Source: Candidatus Sulfotelmatobacter sp. (lineage in GTDB: Bacteria; Acidobacteriota; Terriglobia; Terriglobales; Acidobacteriaceae). Taken from it: a DNA stretch of 64,000 nucleotides. The notes under the pieces are model-generated. The model worked only from the letters and a program-made list of their open reading frames with translations. It ran no database searches and was not told the origin of the DNA. Location of the stretch: the NCBI GenBank assembly GCA_025462865.1, contig JAOAPI010000084.1, positions 54,039-118,038 of the forward strand. The letters are read 5' to 3'. The translations under genes were made by a program, and so were the position numbers. Of this stretch, positions 37,217 to 45,026 are shown piece by piece; within the stretch, counting starts at the first letter, position 1, and every line of letters begins with the position of its first letter.

Positions 37217-38471
37217 TCAGTTTGCCGTTGTCATCGCACGTGCCCATTCCATAGCTTTCCAATGGCACTCGGTCGCGATGCTTTCGGGAAGCTTCAGTTG
37301 AGCGCACAGTTCCGAGAGCTTGGGCCAATCCGCGATTTCCTGGGAAAGCATTAAGCGGTAGAGGGGATCCAGTTGACTTTTTTGGCCCAGGAGCACAGCT
37401 CTGGTTTCGCGGTCCAGGCTAATACCTTCCAGCACCAGACCCATTGGCATTTCCAGAATCGCGTCCATTAGAGAAAGAAGGCCGACGAGAAAAAGATCGG
37501 ATTCGCCGTGCGGAATCTTGGCGCCAAGCAACTCGCAATACCGAGCTCGTACCATGGCCGAGAGCACCAGATCGGACGGTTTGTCCTGTCCAGCGCCCAA
37601 GGTTGCGACCATCCGCACCCAGCGTCGCACTTCGCGTTCCCCCAGGATGGAAAGGCCGTGCTTAACAGAATGGATCTCCGAGGAAAAACCGAATGAGGCC
37701 GAGTTTAAATATCGCAGCAGCCGGTAACAGAGCGAGGCTTCGCCTTTGATGATACCGTCGATCACTTCCAGTTCAAGCTCGTCATGGGAGATCGCCTGTA
37801 AAAGCCGCAAATAGTTCACCCGGTTCTTGGGAATCTCCCGGACGTGCAACTGCTCAGGCTTGCGAAAGAAATAGCCTTGAAAATACGAGAAGCCCGCCTT
37901 CTGGCATGCGGTGAATTCCTCGCGAGTTTCGACTGTTTTAGCCAGCATGCGGCAAGTAGGTGTGCCATAGCGTTTCAGCAAGGCAGCCCGTTGTTCGGCC
38001 GATGTGGTTCTCATGTCAATCTTGATGACGTCGGCAAACTCGGTAAGTTCGGAACGGGGATCATCCACGACGAAGTCATCCAGGGCAATCGAGTACCCGC
38101 CTTTCTTCAGGCGAACGCAGGCAGCTCTTACGAGATCGTCAACCGGAACAGCAGGCACGATTTCCGCGACGGTATGACTTGGAGGCAGCAGCGTCACGTA
38201 GTCCTTGAGCAGCGTGTCCCTGGTGCAGTTGATGAATCCGCGATGCCCATCGCACAGGATCCAATCCCATCAGCATCGACGTATCGACGGTGCTTCGCGA
38301 GGCGGAGTCGGGATCGGTGTTCTGAAAATAGTCCTCGACTCCGTTACGAAACAGCAGTTCGTACCCGAATACCTCTTCCTTGCTTGTCAGAATCGGCTGC
38401 CGGGCCACGTAGCGACGACCTAGATTCGTGGCGCGAGCCGTGGCGCTGGTGGGAGAAGTAGTAGGTTCCAC
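37217..38471 (-). pseudogene. EAL-like + HDOD signalling protein, interrupted by a frameshift
   Basis: Two overlapping minus-strand frames together encode one known architecture. The upstream frame (from a GTG at 38471) gives RYVARQPILTSKEEVFGYELLFR and ends its homology at STVDTSMLMGLD. The downstream frame resumes at CDGHRGFINCTRDTLLKDYVTLLPPSH, which continues before the track start at 38197, and carries the rest of the degenerate EAL domain (ALDDFVVDDP) and an HDOD domain (residues GIIKGEASLCYRLLRYLNS onward). The switch lies near 38251-38262, consistent with loss of two bases or gain of one. The YELLFR replacing EAL suggests no diesterase activity; such YuxH-like proteins are signalling adaptors. 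It may be a true pseudogene or a sequencing error. Confidence 0.8.
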
Positions 38472-38543
38472 AGATATCTGATCGGCAGCCGGGGAAAGAA
38501 GCTTTAGCTAGGAAAAATGCCGCTGGCTGGGATTTTGAGACTT

Positions 38544-39245
38544 CTAGTGAACCGCCCATTGCGGGTCTTCTTCGGGCTTGACCACCTGGCCGTCGCGCAT
38601 ATGGATAATGCGGTCGCCATACTTGGCGGCCTCTGGATTATGCGTGATCATCAGTACCGTCTGTCCCAACTCCTGGTTCGACTGCCGCAGCATCTTCAAG
38701 ACGATGTTCGAATTCTCGGTGTCAAGATTTCCCGTGGGTTCGTCCGCCAAAACTACAGCCGGCTTGTTAATCAGCGCGCGAGCCAGCGCCACGCGCTGCT
38801 GTTCGCCGCCAGAAAGTTCCGAAGGGCGGTGGTTCAATCGCTTGGTCAGCCCCAGTAATTCGCAAATGCGTAGAAAGAACTCGGGATCGCGGCCTCCATT
38901 GCCGGAAATTTCCTGCGCAATAGTGATGTTAGAACGAGCGTCGAGGGTAGGCAGCAGATTAAATTTCTGAAACACGAAGCCGATTTTTCGCTTACGCATT
39001 TTCGTGCGCTCAGCATCGGAAAGAGTGGCGAAATCGTCTCCGTCCATGACTACCTTGCCGGAGTCGGCACGGGTCAGTCCCCCCAGCAGATAGAAAAGCG
39101 TGGATTTTCCGCTGCCCGAAGGGCCGACTACGGTGACAAATTCTCCCTTTTCCACACTGAAGGAGACACCACGGAGGGCAGCCACGTCGATCTTTCCCAC
39201 GCGATATGTCTTACGTAAATCAATGGCTTCGATGAATGCGCCCAT
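38544..39245 (-). CDS. ABC transporter ATP-binding protein, LolD/MacB type
   Basis: The 233-aa ATPase has Walker A GPSGSGKST, Q-loop region FVFQKFNLLPTL, signature LSGGEQQR, Walker B VVLADEPTGNLD and the H-loop ITHNPEAAK. The sequence is of the MacB/LolD/FtsE family that powers lipoprotein release, peptide or macrolide efflux, or cell division. No FtsX- or MacB-type permease gene is next to it, so its partner must be elsewhere. The start at 39245 (MGAFIEAID) fits the family better than the track start at 39284. Confidence 0.9.
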   Translation of the reverse strand: MGAFIEAIDLRKTYRVGKIDVAALRGVSFSVEKGEFVTVVGPSGSGKSTLFYLLGGLTRADSGKVVMDGDDFATLSDAERTKMRKRKIGFVFQKFNLLPTLDARSNITIAQEISGNGGRDPEFFLRICELLGLTKRLNHRPSELSGGEQQRVALARALINKPAVVLADEPTGNLDTENSNIVLKMLRQSNQELGQTVLMITHNPEAAKYGDRIIHMRDGQVVKPEEDPQWAVH

Positions 39246-39397
39246 GCCACACGATCTTACACGATGGCCCGCACGGGCAATCAACCGCCCCGGACGCAGA
39301 AGCCGGACGAGAACTATGCACAGGGAAACCCCAAAAGTATCTCAGGTTTCTCCTGCGATTTCAGCGATGAAGGGTTTCTTGACGCGACTCGGGCGAG

Positions 39398-39820
39398 TTA
39401 AGCAACTCCCTGTCGCTGCGGGAATTGCACGGCCCGTTCGTGCATTCGCTTGGGTCCGCGCTTGCGCACCAGAAGCAGACGAATTCGTTCCAGCAGATCC
39501 GCGGGCGCATACATTCCTCTGGCGAGGAACACGTCAGCTTGCGATTCATGATCGTAAATGCGCACCTTGCTCGAAATGAGGATAGCCGGGGTAAGGGGCG
39601 ACAGGCTTTTGATGGCGGCGATCAATTGCGGACCGTCCAGCCCTGGCATAGCCATATCCGTCACCACCAGATCGATGCCCCCCAGCCTGAAGCGCTCTAG
39701 CGCCTCCTCGCCACGGGTGTAACTTGCCACCCGGTAGCCGCGAGTCTCCAACATTATTTTGCGATAGGAAAGCGATTGCTCGTTATCGTCAACACAAAGG
39801 ATCGTGCGCTTAGGTTTCAT
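39398..39820 (-). CDS. Single-domain response regulator (receiver only), atypical
   Basis: The 140-aa protein is a receiver domain with acidic pocket CVDDNE, phospho-Asp in VVTDMAMPGLDG and the switch Ser in ILISSK. The conserved Lys of the K-P motif is missing: the segment reads DVFLARGMYAPADLLERI. The C-terminal 20 residues are basic and disordered-looking. It has no output domain, so it would act as a phosphate sink, diffusible signal or adaptor. It is not next to a kinase gene. Confidence 0.85.
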   Translation of the reverse strand: MKPKRTILCVDDNEQSLSYRKIMLETRGYRVASYTRGEEALERFRLGGIDLVVTDMAMPGLDGPQLIAAIKSLSPLTPAILISSKVRIYDHESQADVFLARGMYAPADLLERIRLLLVRKRGPKRMHERAVQFPQRQGVA

Positions 39821-39908
39821 TCACCGTCCATCTCCGCAAGTGGCCGACTGAACGCCGTACTAACGGAAATTCTCTGTTCGTGAAGATTTTGAGGAGCGAA
39901 GTGATGCT

Positions 39909-39941
39909 AACGGTACGGGACGCGCACTGTAAAGTACCGTT
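39909..39941. repeat. 8-bp inverted repeat between PhzF and receiver genes
   Basis: AACGGTAC (39909-39916) and GTACCGTT (39934-39941) are perfect inverted copies separated by 17 bp. They lie about 90 bp upstream of the receiver gene start and could be an operator or a chance pair. Confidence 0.35.
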
Positions 39942-40020
39942 GAAGCAAATGGCAGGAATTGGCCATTGACATTGCGCGATTTCTCGGAAGAAGCGATTCT
40001 GCAATGCTTGCAGGCAGCGA

Positions 40021-40914
40021 TTAAAGAAAAACTTCTCCGCGCATAATTTCAACCGAGTTGCCGCCAACCCGTACGTTAACTACACGGTTACCGCTGCGTG
40101 AGGCGCGTACAAAAATCCGGCTCGGCCGCTTCATCTCGACTCCCTGCTCAATCAGGACTCGTTCATCGGGCTTTGCCACGTCACGGGCTACCATCCATGC
40201 CGCGGTGCACCCAGCAGCCGAACCGGTTGCCGGGTCCTCACCGTTGTAAAACAGCATGCGGGCGCGCAGCCGGGCCTCGCGATCTTTAGTGTCCCGGGTA
40301 ACGAAATAAAAAAACTTGCCCTCTGTCTTGCCCAGATATTCGGCAGCGCGAGTCAGGTCCACGTGCAAAGTTTTCATTACAGCCAGCGATTTCAATGGCG
40401 TCACAGTGAACGCGACTCCAGTCGAAACTGTTTCAATGGGCAGGGAATCATCGAAATCTTGCAGCTTGAGTCCGGTCGCACGCGCAACTGCCTCTCTCTC
40501 GTGCTGCATTCCAAAGTCCGGATCGAGCTGGGTCATTTCGCCGAACGCATGTGCGCCTGCACCGTCTTCAAAATGCACCGGCACTTTGCCCACGTTCAAT
40601 TCGAGCATGACTCTTTTCTCTCCGGTTTTGCCGCGCAACGCGAAAGCTGTTCCCAGCGTGGGGTGGCCCGCAAAAGGCAATTCCTCCTGAACGGTAAAGA
40701 TACGCACGCGTACTCCGCGCTCGCGTTCGGTGGCGGCATCGCGTGGCAGAATGAATGTGGTCTCAGAGAGATTCATTTCTTTGGCGAGTGACTGCATCTC
40801 AGTGTCGGTCAATCCACGGCCGTCAAGGAATACAGCCAGCGAATTGCCCTCAAGCGGTCGCGCGGAAAAAACATCCCATTGCTGCATTGCCAGCCGACGC
40901 ACAGGTTCCCCCAT
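40021..40914 (-). CDS. PhzF-family isomerase/epimerase-like protein
   Basis: The 297-aa protein belongs to the phenazine-biosynthesis PhzF / diaminopimelate-epimerase fold. Visible are the N-terminal VFSARPLEGNSLAVF, the catalytic Glu in NLSETTFILP, FAGHPTLGTAFAL, and the second-half signature EDPATGSAAGCTAAW. Most such genes lie outside phenazine clusters and their substrates are unknown; there are no other phz genes here. GGAGGATCG precedes the ATG at 40914, supporting the full-length start. Confidence 0.9.
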   Translation of the reverse strand: MGEPVRRLAMQQWDVFSARPLEGNSLAVFLDGRGLTDTEMQSLAKEMNLSETTFILPRDAATERERGVRVRIFTVQEELPFAGHPTLGTAFALRGKTGEKRVMLELNVGKVPVHFEDGAGAHAFGEMTQLDPDFGMQHEREAVARATGLKLQDFDDSLPIETVSTGVAFTVTPLKSLAVMKTLHVDLTRAAEYLGKTEGKFFYFVTRDTKDREARLRARMLFYNGEDPATGSAAGCTAAWMVARDVAKPDERVLIEQGVEMKRPSRIFVRASRSGNRVVNVRVGGNSVEIMRGEVFL

Positions 40915-41089
40915 GAACGATCCTCCAGATGAAGATTCGAAAACAGCGGCGCACGCCTACTTGCGCGAGATACAAGAATTAAGATCACTGATGCGAGCAG
41001 GTAGGCAAGCGATGCAGGAAATGTCCTTACAGAAAACATTCCTCACCGTCTTGACGGTTGACACCACTATTGCAGACTTCTATTCTTAA
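40913..41089 (+). CDS. Possible small ORF divergent from the PhzF gene
   Basis: A 58-aa frame starting in the tetranucleotide CATG that it shares with the PhzF start reads MNDPPDEDSKTAAHAYLREI and continues as an amphipathic helix. It has no strong ribosome binding site and its 3' end coincides with the promoter at 41058-41086. It may be a real small cytosolic protein or chance. Confidence 0.3.
   Translation: MNDPPDEDSKTAAHAYLREIQELRSLMRAGRQAMQEMSLQKTFLTVLTVDTTIADFYS
41058..41086 (+). promoter_or_regulatory. Sigma-70-type promoter for the Prx6 peroxiredoxin gene
   Basis: TTGACA (41058-41063), a 17-bp spacer and TATTCT (41081-41086) form a good match to the housekeeping promoter consensus. 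Transcription would begin near 41093 and leave a 5' leader of about 195 nt before the ATG at 41287. Confidence 0.6.
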
Positions 41090-41176
41090 TGTGTGTTTTG
41101 CCCGACCCACCCCGGCGCCGCATGTTGTTGCATGTGTCTGCCGTCTCGCGGGTAGGGAGCAACCCAGATTTTTGCC

Positions 41177-41204
41177 AACCCACCCGGCGCGAAACGGGTG
41201 GGTT
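41177..41204 (+). promoter_or_regulatory. Strong hairpin in the peroxiredoxin 5' leader (attenuator or repeat element)
   Basis: AACCCACCCG and CGGGTGGGTT form a perfect 10-bp stem with an 8-nt loop (GCGCGAAA), followed by TCGTTTTCG. An upstream copy of the left arm, GACCCACCC (41104-41112), could pair with the same right arm, so two alternative folds are possible. It may be an intrinsic terminator/attenuator, or one copy of a dispersed intergenic palindrome. Confidence 0.5.
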
Positions 41205-41286
41205 TCGTTTTCGTCCGAACTCGCCCGATGATTACCGTGGTGGCGACCACCTTCAGAACATCGAGAGACACATTAGGAGGAGCAAC

Positions 41287-41979
41287 ATGAGTACTGCGAT
41301 TGCCAGCGAAACTGCCACACGAATCCCGCGGATCAACGATATCGCCCCTGATTTCACCGCCGAGACCACACAGGGCACGATTCGCTTTCATGAATGGATC
41401 GGCGACGGTTGGGCGATTCTATTCTCCCATCCCAAGGACTTCACTCCGGTGTGCACCACCGAACTTGGCTACATGGCACGCCTGCAGCCTGAATTCGCCA
41501 AGCGCAACACAAAAATCATCGGCCTAAGCGTTGACCCGGTTAGCAGTCACGGAAAATGGGCCGCGGATATTGAGGAGACTCAAGGCGCCAAGGTGAACTA
41601 CCCGATGATCGGCGATCCTCAGCTCGAAATCGCCAAGCTTTACGGCATGTTGCCCGCCGAGACTGGCAACACTTCCGAGGGACGCACGGCAGCTGACAAT
41701 GCCACCGTCCGCACTGTGTTCGTAGTCGGGCCGGACAAAAAGATTAAGCTTCAGCTCAGCTATCCCATGAGCACCGGCCGCAACTTCGACGAAATACTGC
41801 GTGTCCTCGATTCCATGCAACTCACGGCCAAATACAAAGTCGCGACGCCGGTGAACTGGAAAAGCGGAGAGGACGTCATCATCCTGCCCTCAGTCTCGAA
41901 CGAGGAAGCGCAGCAGAAATATCCCGGTGGCTGGAAGACGCCGAAGCCATATCTGAGGATCGTGCCCCAGCCGAAATAG
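41287..41979 (+). CDS. 1-Cys (Prx6-type) peroxiredoxin
   Basis: The 230-aa enzyme reduces H2O2 and organic hydroperoxides. The peroxidatic Cys is in SHPKDFTPVCTTELG, and the Prx6 group is shown by GLSVDPVSSHGKWAADI, the long C-terminal extension (VATPVNWKSGEDVIILPSVSNEEA) and the YLRIVPQP terminus. There is no AhpC-like C-terminal resolving Cys. The ATG at 41287 is preceded by AGGAGG, so the track's N-terminal 66 residues are not translated. It has its own promoter and structured leader, and is followed after 15 bp by tRNA-Sec on the same strand. Confidence 0.94.
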   Translation: MSTAIASETATRIPRINDIAPDFTAETTQGTIRFHEWIGDGWAILFSHPKDFTPVCTTELGYMARLQPEFAKRNTKIIGLSVDPVSSHGKWAADIEETQGAKVNYPMIGDPQLEIAKLYGMLPAETGNTSEGRTAADNATVRTVFVVGPDKKIKLQLSYPMSTGRNFDEILRVLDSMQLTAKYKVATPVNWKSGEDVIILPSVSNEEAQQKYPGGWKTPKPYLRIVPQPK

Positions 41980-41994
41980 CTGAGAGTTTGTTGC

Positions 41995-42091
41995 GGAAGC
42001 GCATGCGGTCCGGTGATCGTCCCGGTCTTCAAAACCGGCGGGCGGCAGGTTTCCTGTCACCGGTGGGTTCGACCCCCACTCGCTTCCGCCA
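41995..42091 (+). tRNA. selC: tRNA-Sec (anticodon UCA)
   Basis: The 97-nt gene has the bacterial selenocysteine tRNA layout: 5' GGAAGCG pairing with CGCTTCC before discriminator G and encoded CCA, an extended D region GGTCCGGTGATC, an anticodon arm CCGGTCTTCAAAACCGG with UCA, a long variable arm around GGCAGGTTTCCTGTC, and the T arm GTGGGTTCGACCCCCAC. The eighth acceptor pair is C opposite T. It decodes UGA as selenocysteine together with SelA, SelB and SelD, none of which is in this window. It begins 15 bp after the peroxiredoxin stop and may be co-transcribed. Confidence 0.93.
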
Positions 42092-42162
42092 TTTGTTTTT
42101 AATTATTAGGCGAGTCCGCCCGAGAGTGAGATGCCAAAATCATTTTTGGCGGACACGCCTGT

Positions 42163-43887
42163 TCAGGACTTACGGTACTCTGCTTCGCCTTCCCTTAACG
42201 TCACGTAGCGGTTGATCGGTAGGTTTGTGAACCGCTGGGTAACCCCGCTGGGTTGTGGCCATTTCACTTCAAGCCAGTCAACTTTGTTCGACTGCCCCAG
42301 CCCCAGCACCATCCGCGGATCGTGCGACGACAAATAGCTTCCACCGCCCACCTTCATGCGGCTCCGCTTCAAGTCGCCGGCTTGATAGGTGACGCGCGCA
42401 CCAATCGCATCAATGTTTGCTTTCTTCCCAATCAGCTTCAGGCCCAGCCAATGATTCTGGCTTCCTACATTATTCCGCAACAGCACTGGCGCTTCGTTGT
42501 TATTGGAAATCAGGACATCGACCGCACCATCGTTGTCGAAATCTCCAATCGCCAAGCCACGCGCAGACATTGGCCGCGTGAAAACCGGGCCGCTTTCCTG
42601 GCTCACATTCTTCAAGCCGCCGCCTGCATTGTGAAACAGCAACAGCGGTTCGCGGTACTTCACGTTGTCGTAGATCTTTTCAATCAGATCGTCGGGATGC
42701 CCGTTCGCGATGATCAAATCCAGATTGCCATCATTGTCATAATCAAAAAACTTAAGTCCCCAGCCGCTCATCAGCTTGGTGGCATTTGCAATTCCGGTAG
42801 CGGCGGCGACGTCGTCGAAAGTTTCGTCGTGCCGATTTTGATAGAAGCCGTAAAATTCATGGTTCAGATTGGTCACGAACAAATCGGCCCAGCCATCCTC
42901 ATTGATATCGGCGGAGTCGACTCCCATTCCCGACCTGGCTTTCCCGCCTTCTCCAAAGGAAACACCCGCTGTAAATCCAATTTCTTCCAAGCGTTTGCCC
43001 GCTCGATTCATGAATAGAAAATTGGCCACGGTATCGTTGGCCACAAACAGATCCATCCACCCGTCATTATTAATATCGGTGGCTACAACACCCCATGATT
43101 TTCCGGGATTGTCGCTGATTCCCATCTTCTGACTGACGTCGGTAAAAGTACCGTCCCCGTTGTTATGAAACAGCCAGCTGGGCATTGGCGAATACACACG
43201 AGGATAGCAATATTCGTTCATACCCTTAAGCGCGGGAATATTCGGCGCAGTGCAAGCGTGATGTTTTGTCTTATCGAAGTCTACGAATCGTCCCACAAAT
43301 AAATCGAGCCGCCCGTCATTGTCGTAGTCGAACCAAACGGCGCTCGATGCCCATCCCGGAGCCGCGACTCCTGCCTGCTCGGTTACATCGGTAAAAGTGC
43401 CATCGCCGTTATTTCGGTAAAGAAGGCTGCGCCCGTATTGCGTGACGTACATGTCGGGAAACCCATCCGCATTGTAATCACCGACAGCGACTCCCATTCC
43501 ATAGCCACGACCCGCCACGCCGGCTTTCGCCGTCACATCGGAAAAAGTTCCGTCGCGGTTGTTGCGGTAAAGCGCATTCCGCAGCGGCTCAGCAGGAGTA
43601 AAGAAGTCACACCTCCCGCTGTTGACCAAGTAAATATCCATCCAGCCGTCATTGTCGTAATCCAGAAATGCACAGCCAGCTCCGGTCGATTCGGGCAAAT
43701 ACTTTTCATGCGACAACCCGGCGGTATGCGTCCAGATGATGCCGCTGGCTGGGGCGGCAATTTCGGAAAAAGGAAAGGGCGGGGAATTAGCGGCCGAACT
43801 GAAGCGTGAAGCTGCGGGAAGTATTAACGTTGCTGCCAGGGATCCAAGGAACTCTCGCCTTCCGACAGCGCCGGATCGCCACGACAT
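42163..43887 (-). CDS. Tat-exported VCBS/FG-GAP protein with ASPIC/UnbV domain
   Basis: The 574-aa product begins with a twin-arginine signal (GRREFLGSLAATLILPAA), unlike the Sec signal of its counterpart at 19317. It carries repeated FG-GAP calcium motifs (DYDNDGWMDIY, DYNADGFPDMY, DYDNDGRLDLF, DINNDGWMDLF, DYDNDGNLDLI, DFDNDGAVDVL) and a C-terminal ASPIC/UnbV domain (IGARVTYQAGDL to VDWLEVKWPQPSG). A Tat signal implies folding, or cofactor or metal loading, before export. The gene starts 3 bp after the stop of the TPR gene and is co-transcribed with it. Confidence 0.88.
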   Translation of the reverse strand: MSWRSGAVGRREFLGSLAATLILPAASRFSSAANSPPFPFSEIAAPASGIIWTHTAGLSHEKYLPESTGAGCAFLDYDNDGWMDIYLVNSGRCDFFTPAEPLRNALYRNNRDGTFSDVTAKAGVAGRGYGMGVAVGDYNADGFPDMYVTQYGRSLLYRNNGDGTFTDVTEQAGVAAPGWASSAVWFDYDNDGRLDLFVGRFVDFDKTKHHACTAPNIPALKGMNEYCYPRVYSPMPSWLFHNNGDGTFTDVSQKMGISDNPGKSWGVVATDINNDGWMDLFVANDTVANFLFMNRAGKRLEEIGFTAGVSFGEGGKARSGMGVDSADINEDGWADLFVTNLNHEFYGFYQNRHDETFDDVAAATGIANATKLMSGWGLKFFDYDNDGNLDLIIANGHPDDLIEKIYDNVKYREPLLLFHNAGGGLKNVSQESGPVFTRPMSARGLAIGDFDNDGAVDVLISNNNEAPVLLRNNVGSQNHWLGLKLIGKKANIDAIGARVTYQAGDLKRSRMKVGGGSYLSSHDPRMVLGLGQSNKVDWLEVKWPQPSGVTQRFTNLPINRYVTLREGEAEYRKS

Positions 43888-43890
43888 TGC

Positions 43891-44940
43891 TTATTTTTGC
43901 TCCGGAGTCTGTGAGGCTGGAGGCTGCTGCTTCTCCTGTGCGATGGCCGCTTTGCGCTTCACGGCTTCCAGAGCCTCTGCGGTTTGCCGTTGCAATGCCG
44001 CTTCCCGGTTTGCATCATCGCGGCGTCCCGCGCCGGCATACGCGAGAGCCAGTTGATAGTGCCCCGTAGGACTGTCCGGAGCCAGCTTCTCGTAGCTCTC
44101 CAACGCCGGAATCGCCTCGGAAAACCGTTTCGCAGAGTTCAACGATGTTCCGAGCCCCAGGTAGGCTTCGGAAAAGCTCGTATCCAATTTCGTGGCACGC
44201 GAAAAATGTCGGATCGCCGTCGAAGAATCATTCGCGTCGGCTGCCAGTTGTCCCAGAACATATTCGGCAGCTGGATTTCTTGGGTCGATTTCAAGTTCCT
44301 CTTCAAAGTTCTTTCGGGCCTGTTCTACCTCGGTTGAGGATGGCTGCGGTTTCGACAGCAGGGCACGCCCCAGGCGCGCATGAATTCCCGGCAACATGGG
44401 ATTGATTTCAAGGATTTTTCGGTACTCGACCGCCGCTTCATCCCATCGACTTTGCACTTCCAAAGCCTCAGCGTTCAGTTGGTGCACTTGAAAAGAAAAG
44501 GGCGCCTCGTGCGCCAGATCCTGGGAAGAACGCATCGACAGATCGGAATAAGCATGACTTGCGGCATAGAGCACTTCCGGATCGTGGGGAAAGTCGCGGC
44601 TCAGCATTGTAAGAAAATCCAGGGAATCGTAGGGACTGGCATGCGTCATGGCGCAGTGCACTCCGTCGAGCCCGATGCGTTTCTTTAGGTCACGATTGGC
44701 GGTCTGACGGATCGATTTACGCAGCAACGGCAGCGCCTCCAGGCAGTGGCCGCTTTCCGCCAGATGAGTGGCTCGCTCCGCCTCCGCGACTCCACTTGAG
44801 GATGCAGCCTTTCCTGAAGTCTGCGCCACGCCAGCCGCGCTGATCGCTATCAGTAATAAAGCAAGCAGGGAAGGGCGGAGGGGCTGCGCAGAAATCCGGA
44901 AATCCAAATGCATCCGCCGATTATATGCCGAAATCATCAT
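43891..44940 (-). CDS. Exported TPR protein partnered with UnbV protein
   Basis: The 349-aa protein has a signal peptide (LLALLLIAISAAGVAQ) and about six TPR units (residues about 45-330), ending in a Gln/Pro-rich tail. A start at 44913 (MHLDFR) is also possible. It precedes the Tat-exported UnbV gene, reproducing the TPR-UnbV order at 18238-21143. It lies downstream of the second TonB receptor but is separated from it by a strong terminator, so it probably has its own weak promoter or depends on read-through. Confidence 0.83.
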   Translation of the reverse strand: MMISAYNRRMHLDFRISAQPLRPSLLALLLIAISAAGVAQTSGKAASSSGVAEAERATHLAESGHCLEALPLLRKSIRQTANRDLKKRIGLDGVHCAMTHASPYDSLDFLTMLSRDFPHDPEVLYAASHAYSDLSMRSSQDLAHEAPFSFQVHQLNAEALEVQSRWDEAAVEYRKILEINPMLPGIHARLGRALLSKPQPSSTEVEQARKNFEEELEIDPRNPAAEYVLGQLAADANDSSTAIRHFSRATKLDTSFSEAYLGLGTSLNSAKRFSEAIPALESYEKLAPDSPTGHYQLALAYAGAGRRDDANREAALQRQTAEALEAVKRKAAIAQEKQQPPASQTPEQK

Positions 44941-44975
44941 GCGCTAAATGTGGCCCGCGTAAACGCGTACCCAAG

Positions 44976-45005
44976 AAAAAACGGCAGGCGCACGGAGCGC
45001 CTGCC
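44976..45005 (-). terminator. Rho-independent terminator after the second receptor gene
   Basis: On the minus strand GGCAGGCGC-TCCGT-GCGCCTGCC forms a perfect 9-bp GC-rich stem with a 5-nt loop, followed by GTTTTTTC. It begins about 20 bp after the receptor stop codon. Confidence 0.9.
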
Positions 45006-45026
45006 TTGAATTGCGCGATCTGGTAA

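Noticed and set aside
38139-38471. Independent 110-aa gene
   Set aside because: Its first 70 residues are the N-terminus of the EAL-HDOD protein and the rest is out-of-frame translation after the frameshift.
40021-40914. Phenazine biosynthesis locus
   Set aside because: Only a PhzF-family protein is present; most such genes lie outside phenazine clusters.
41287-41979. Selenocysteine-containing peroxiredoxin because tRNA-Sec is adjacent
   Set aside because: The peroxidatic residue is encoded as Cys and the frame has no internal TGA.
42253-43017. 254-aa plus-strand ORF
   Set aside because: Antisense shadow of the second UnbV gene, with the same reversed repeat pattern.
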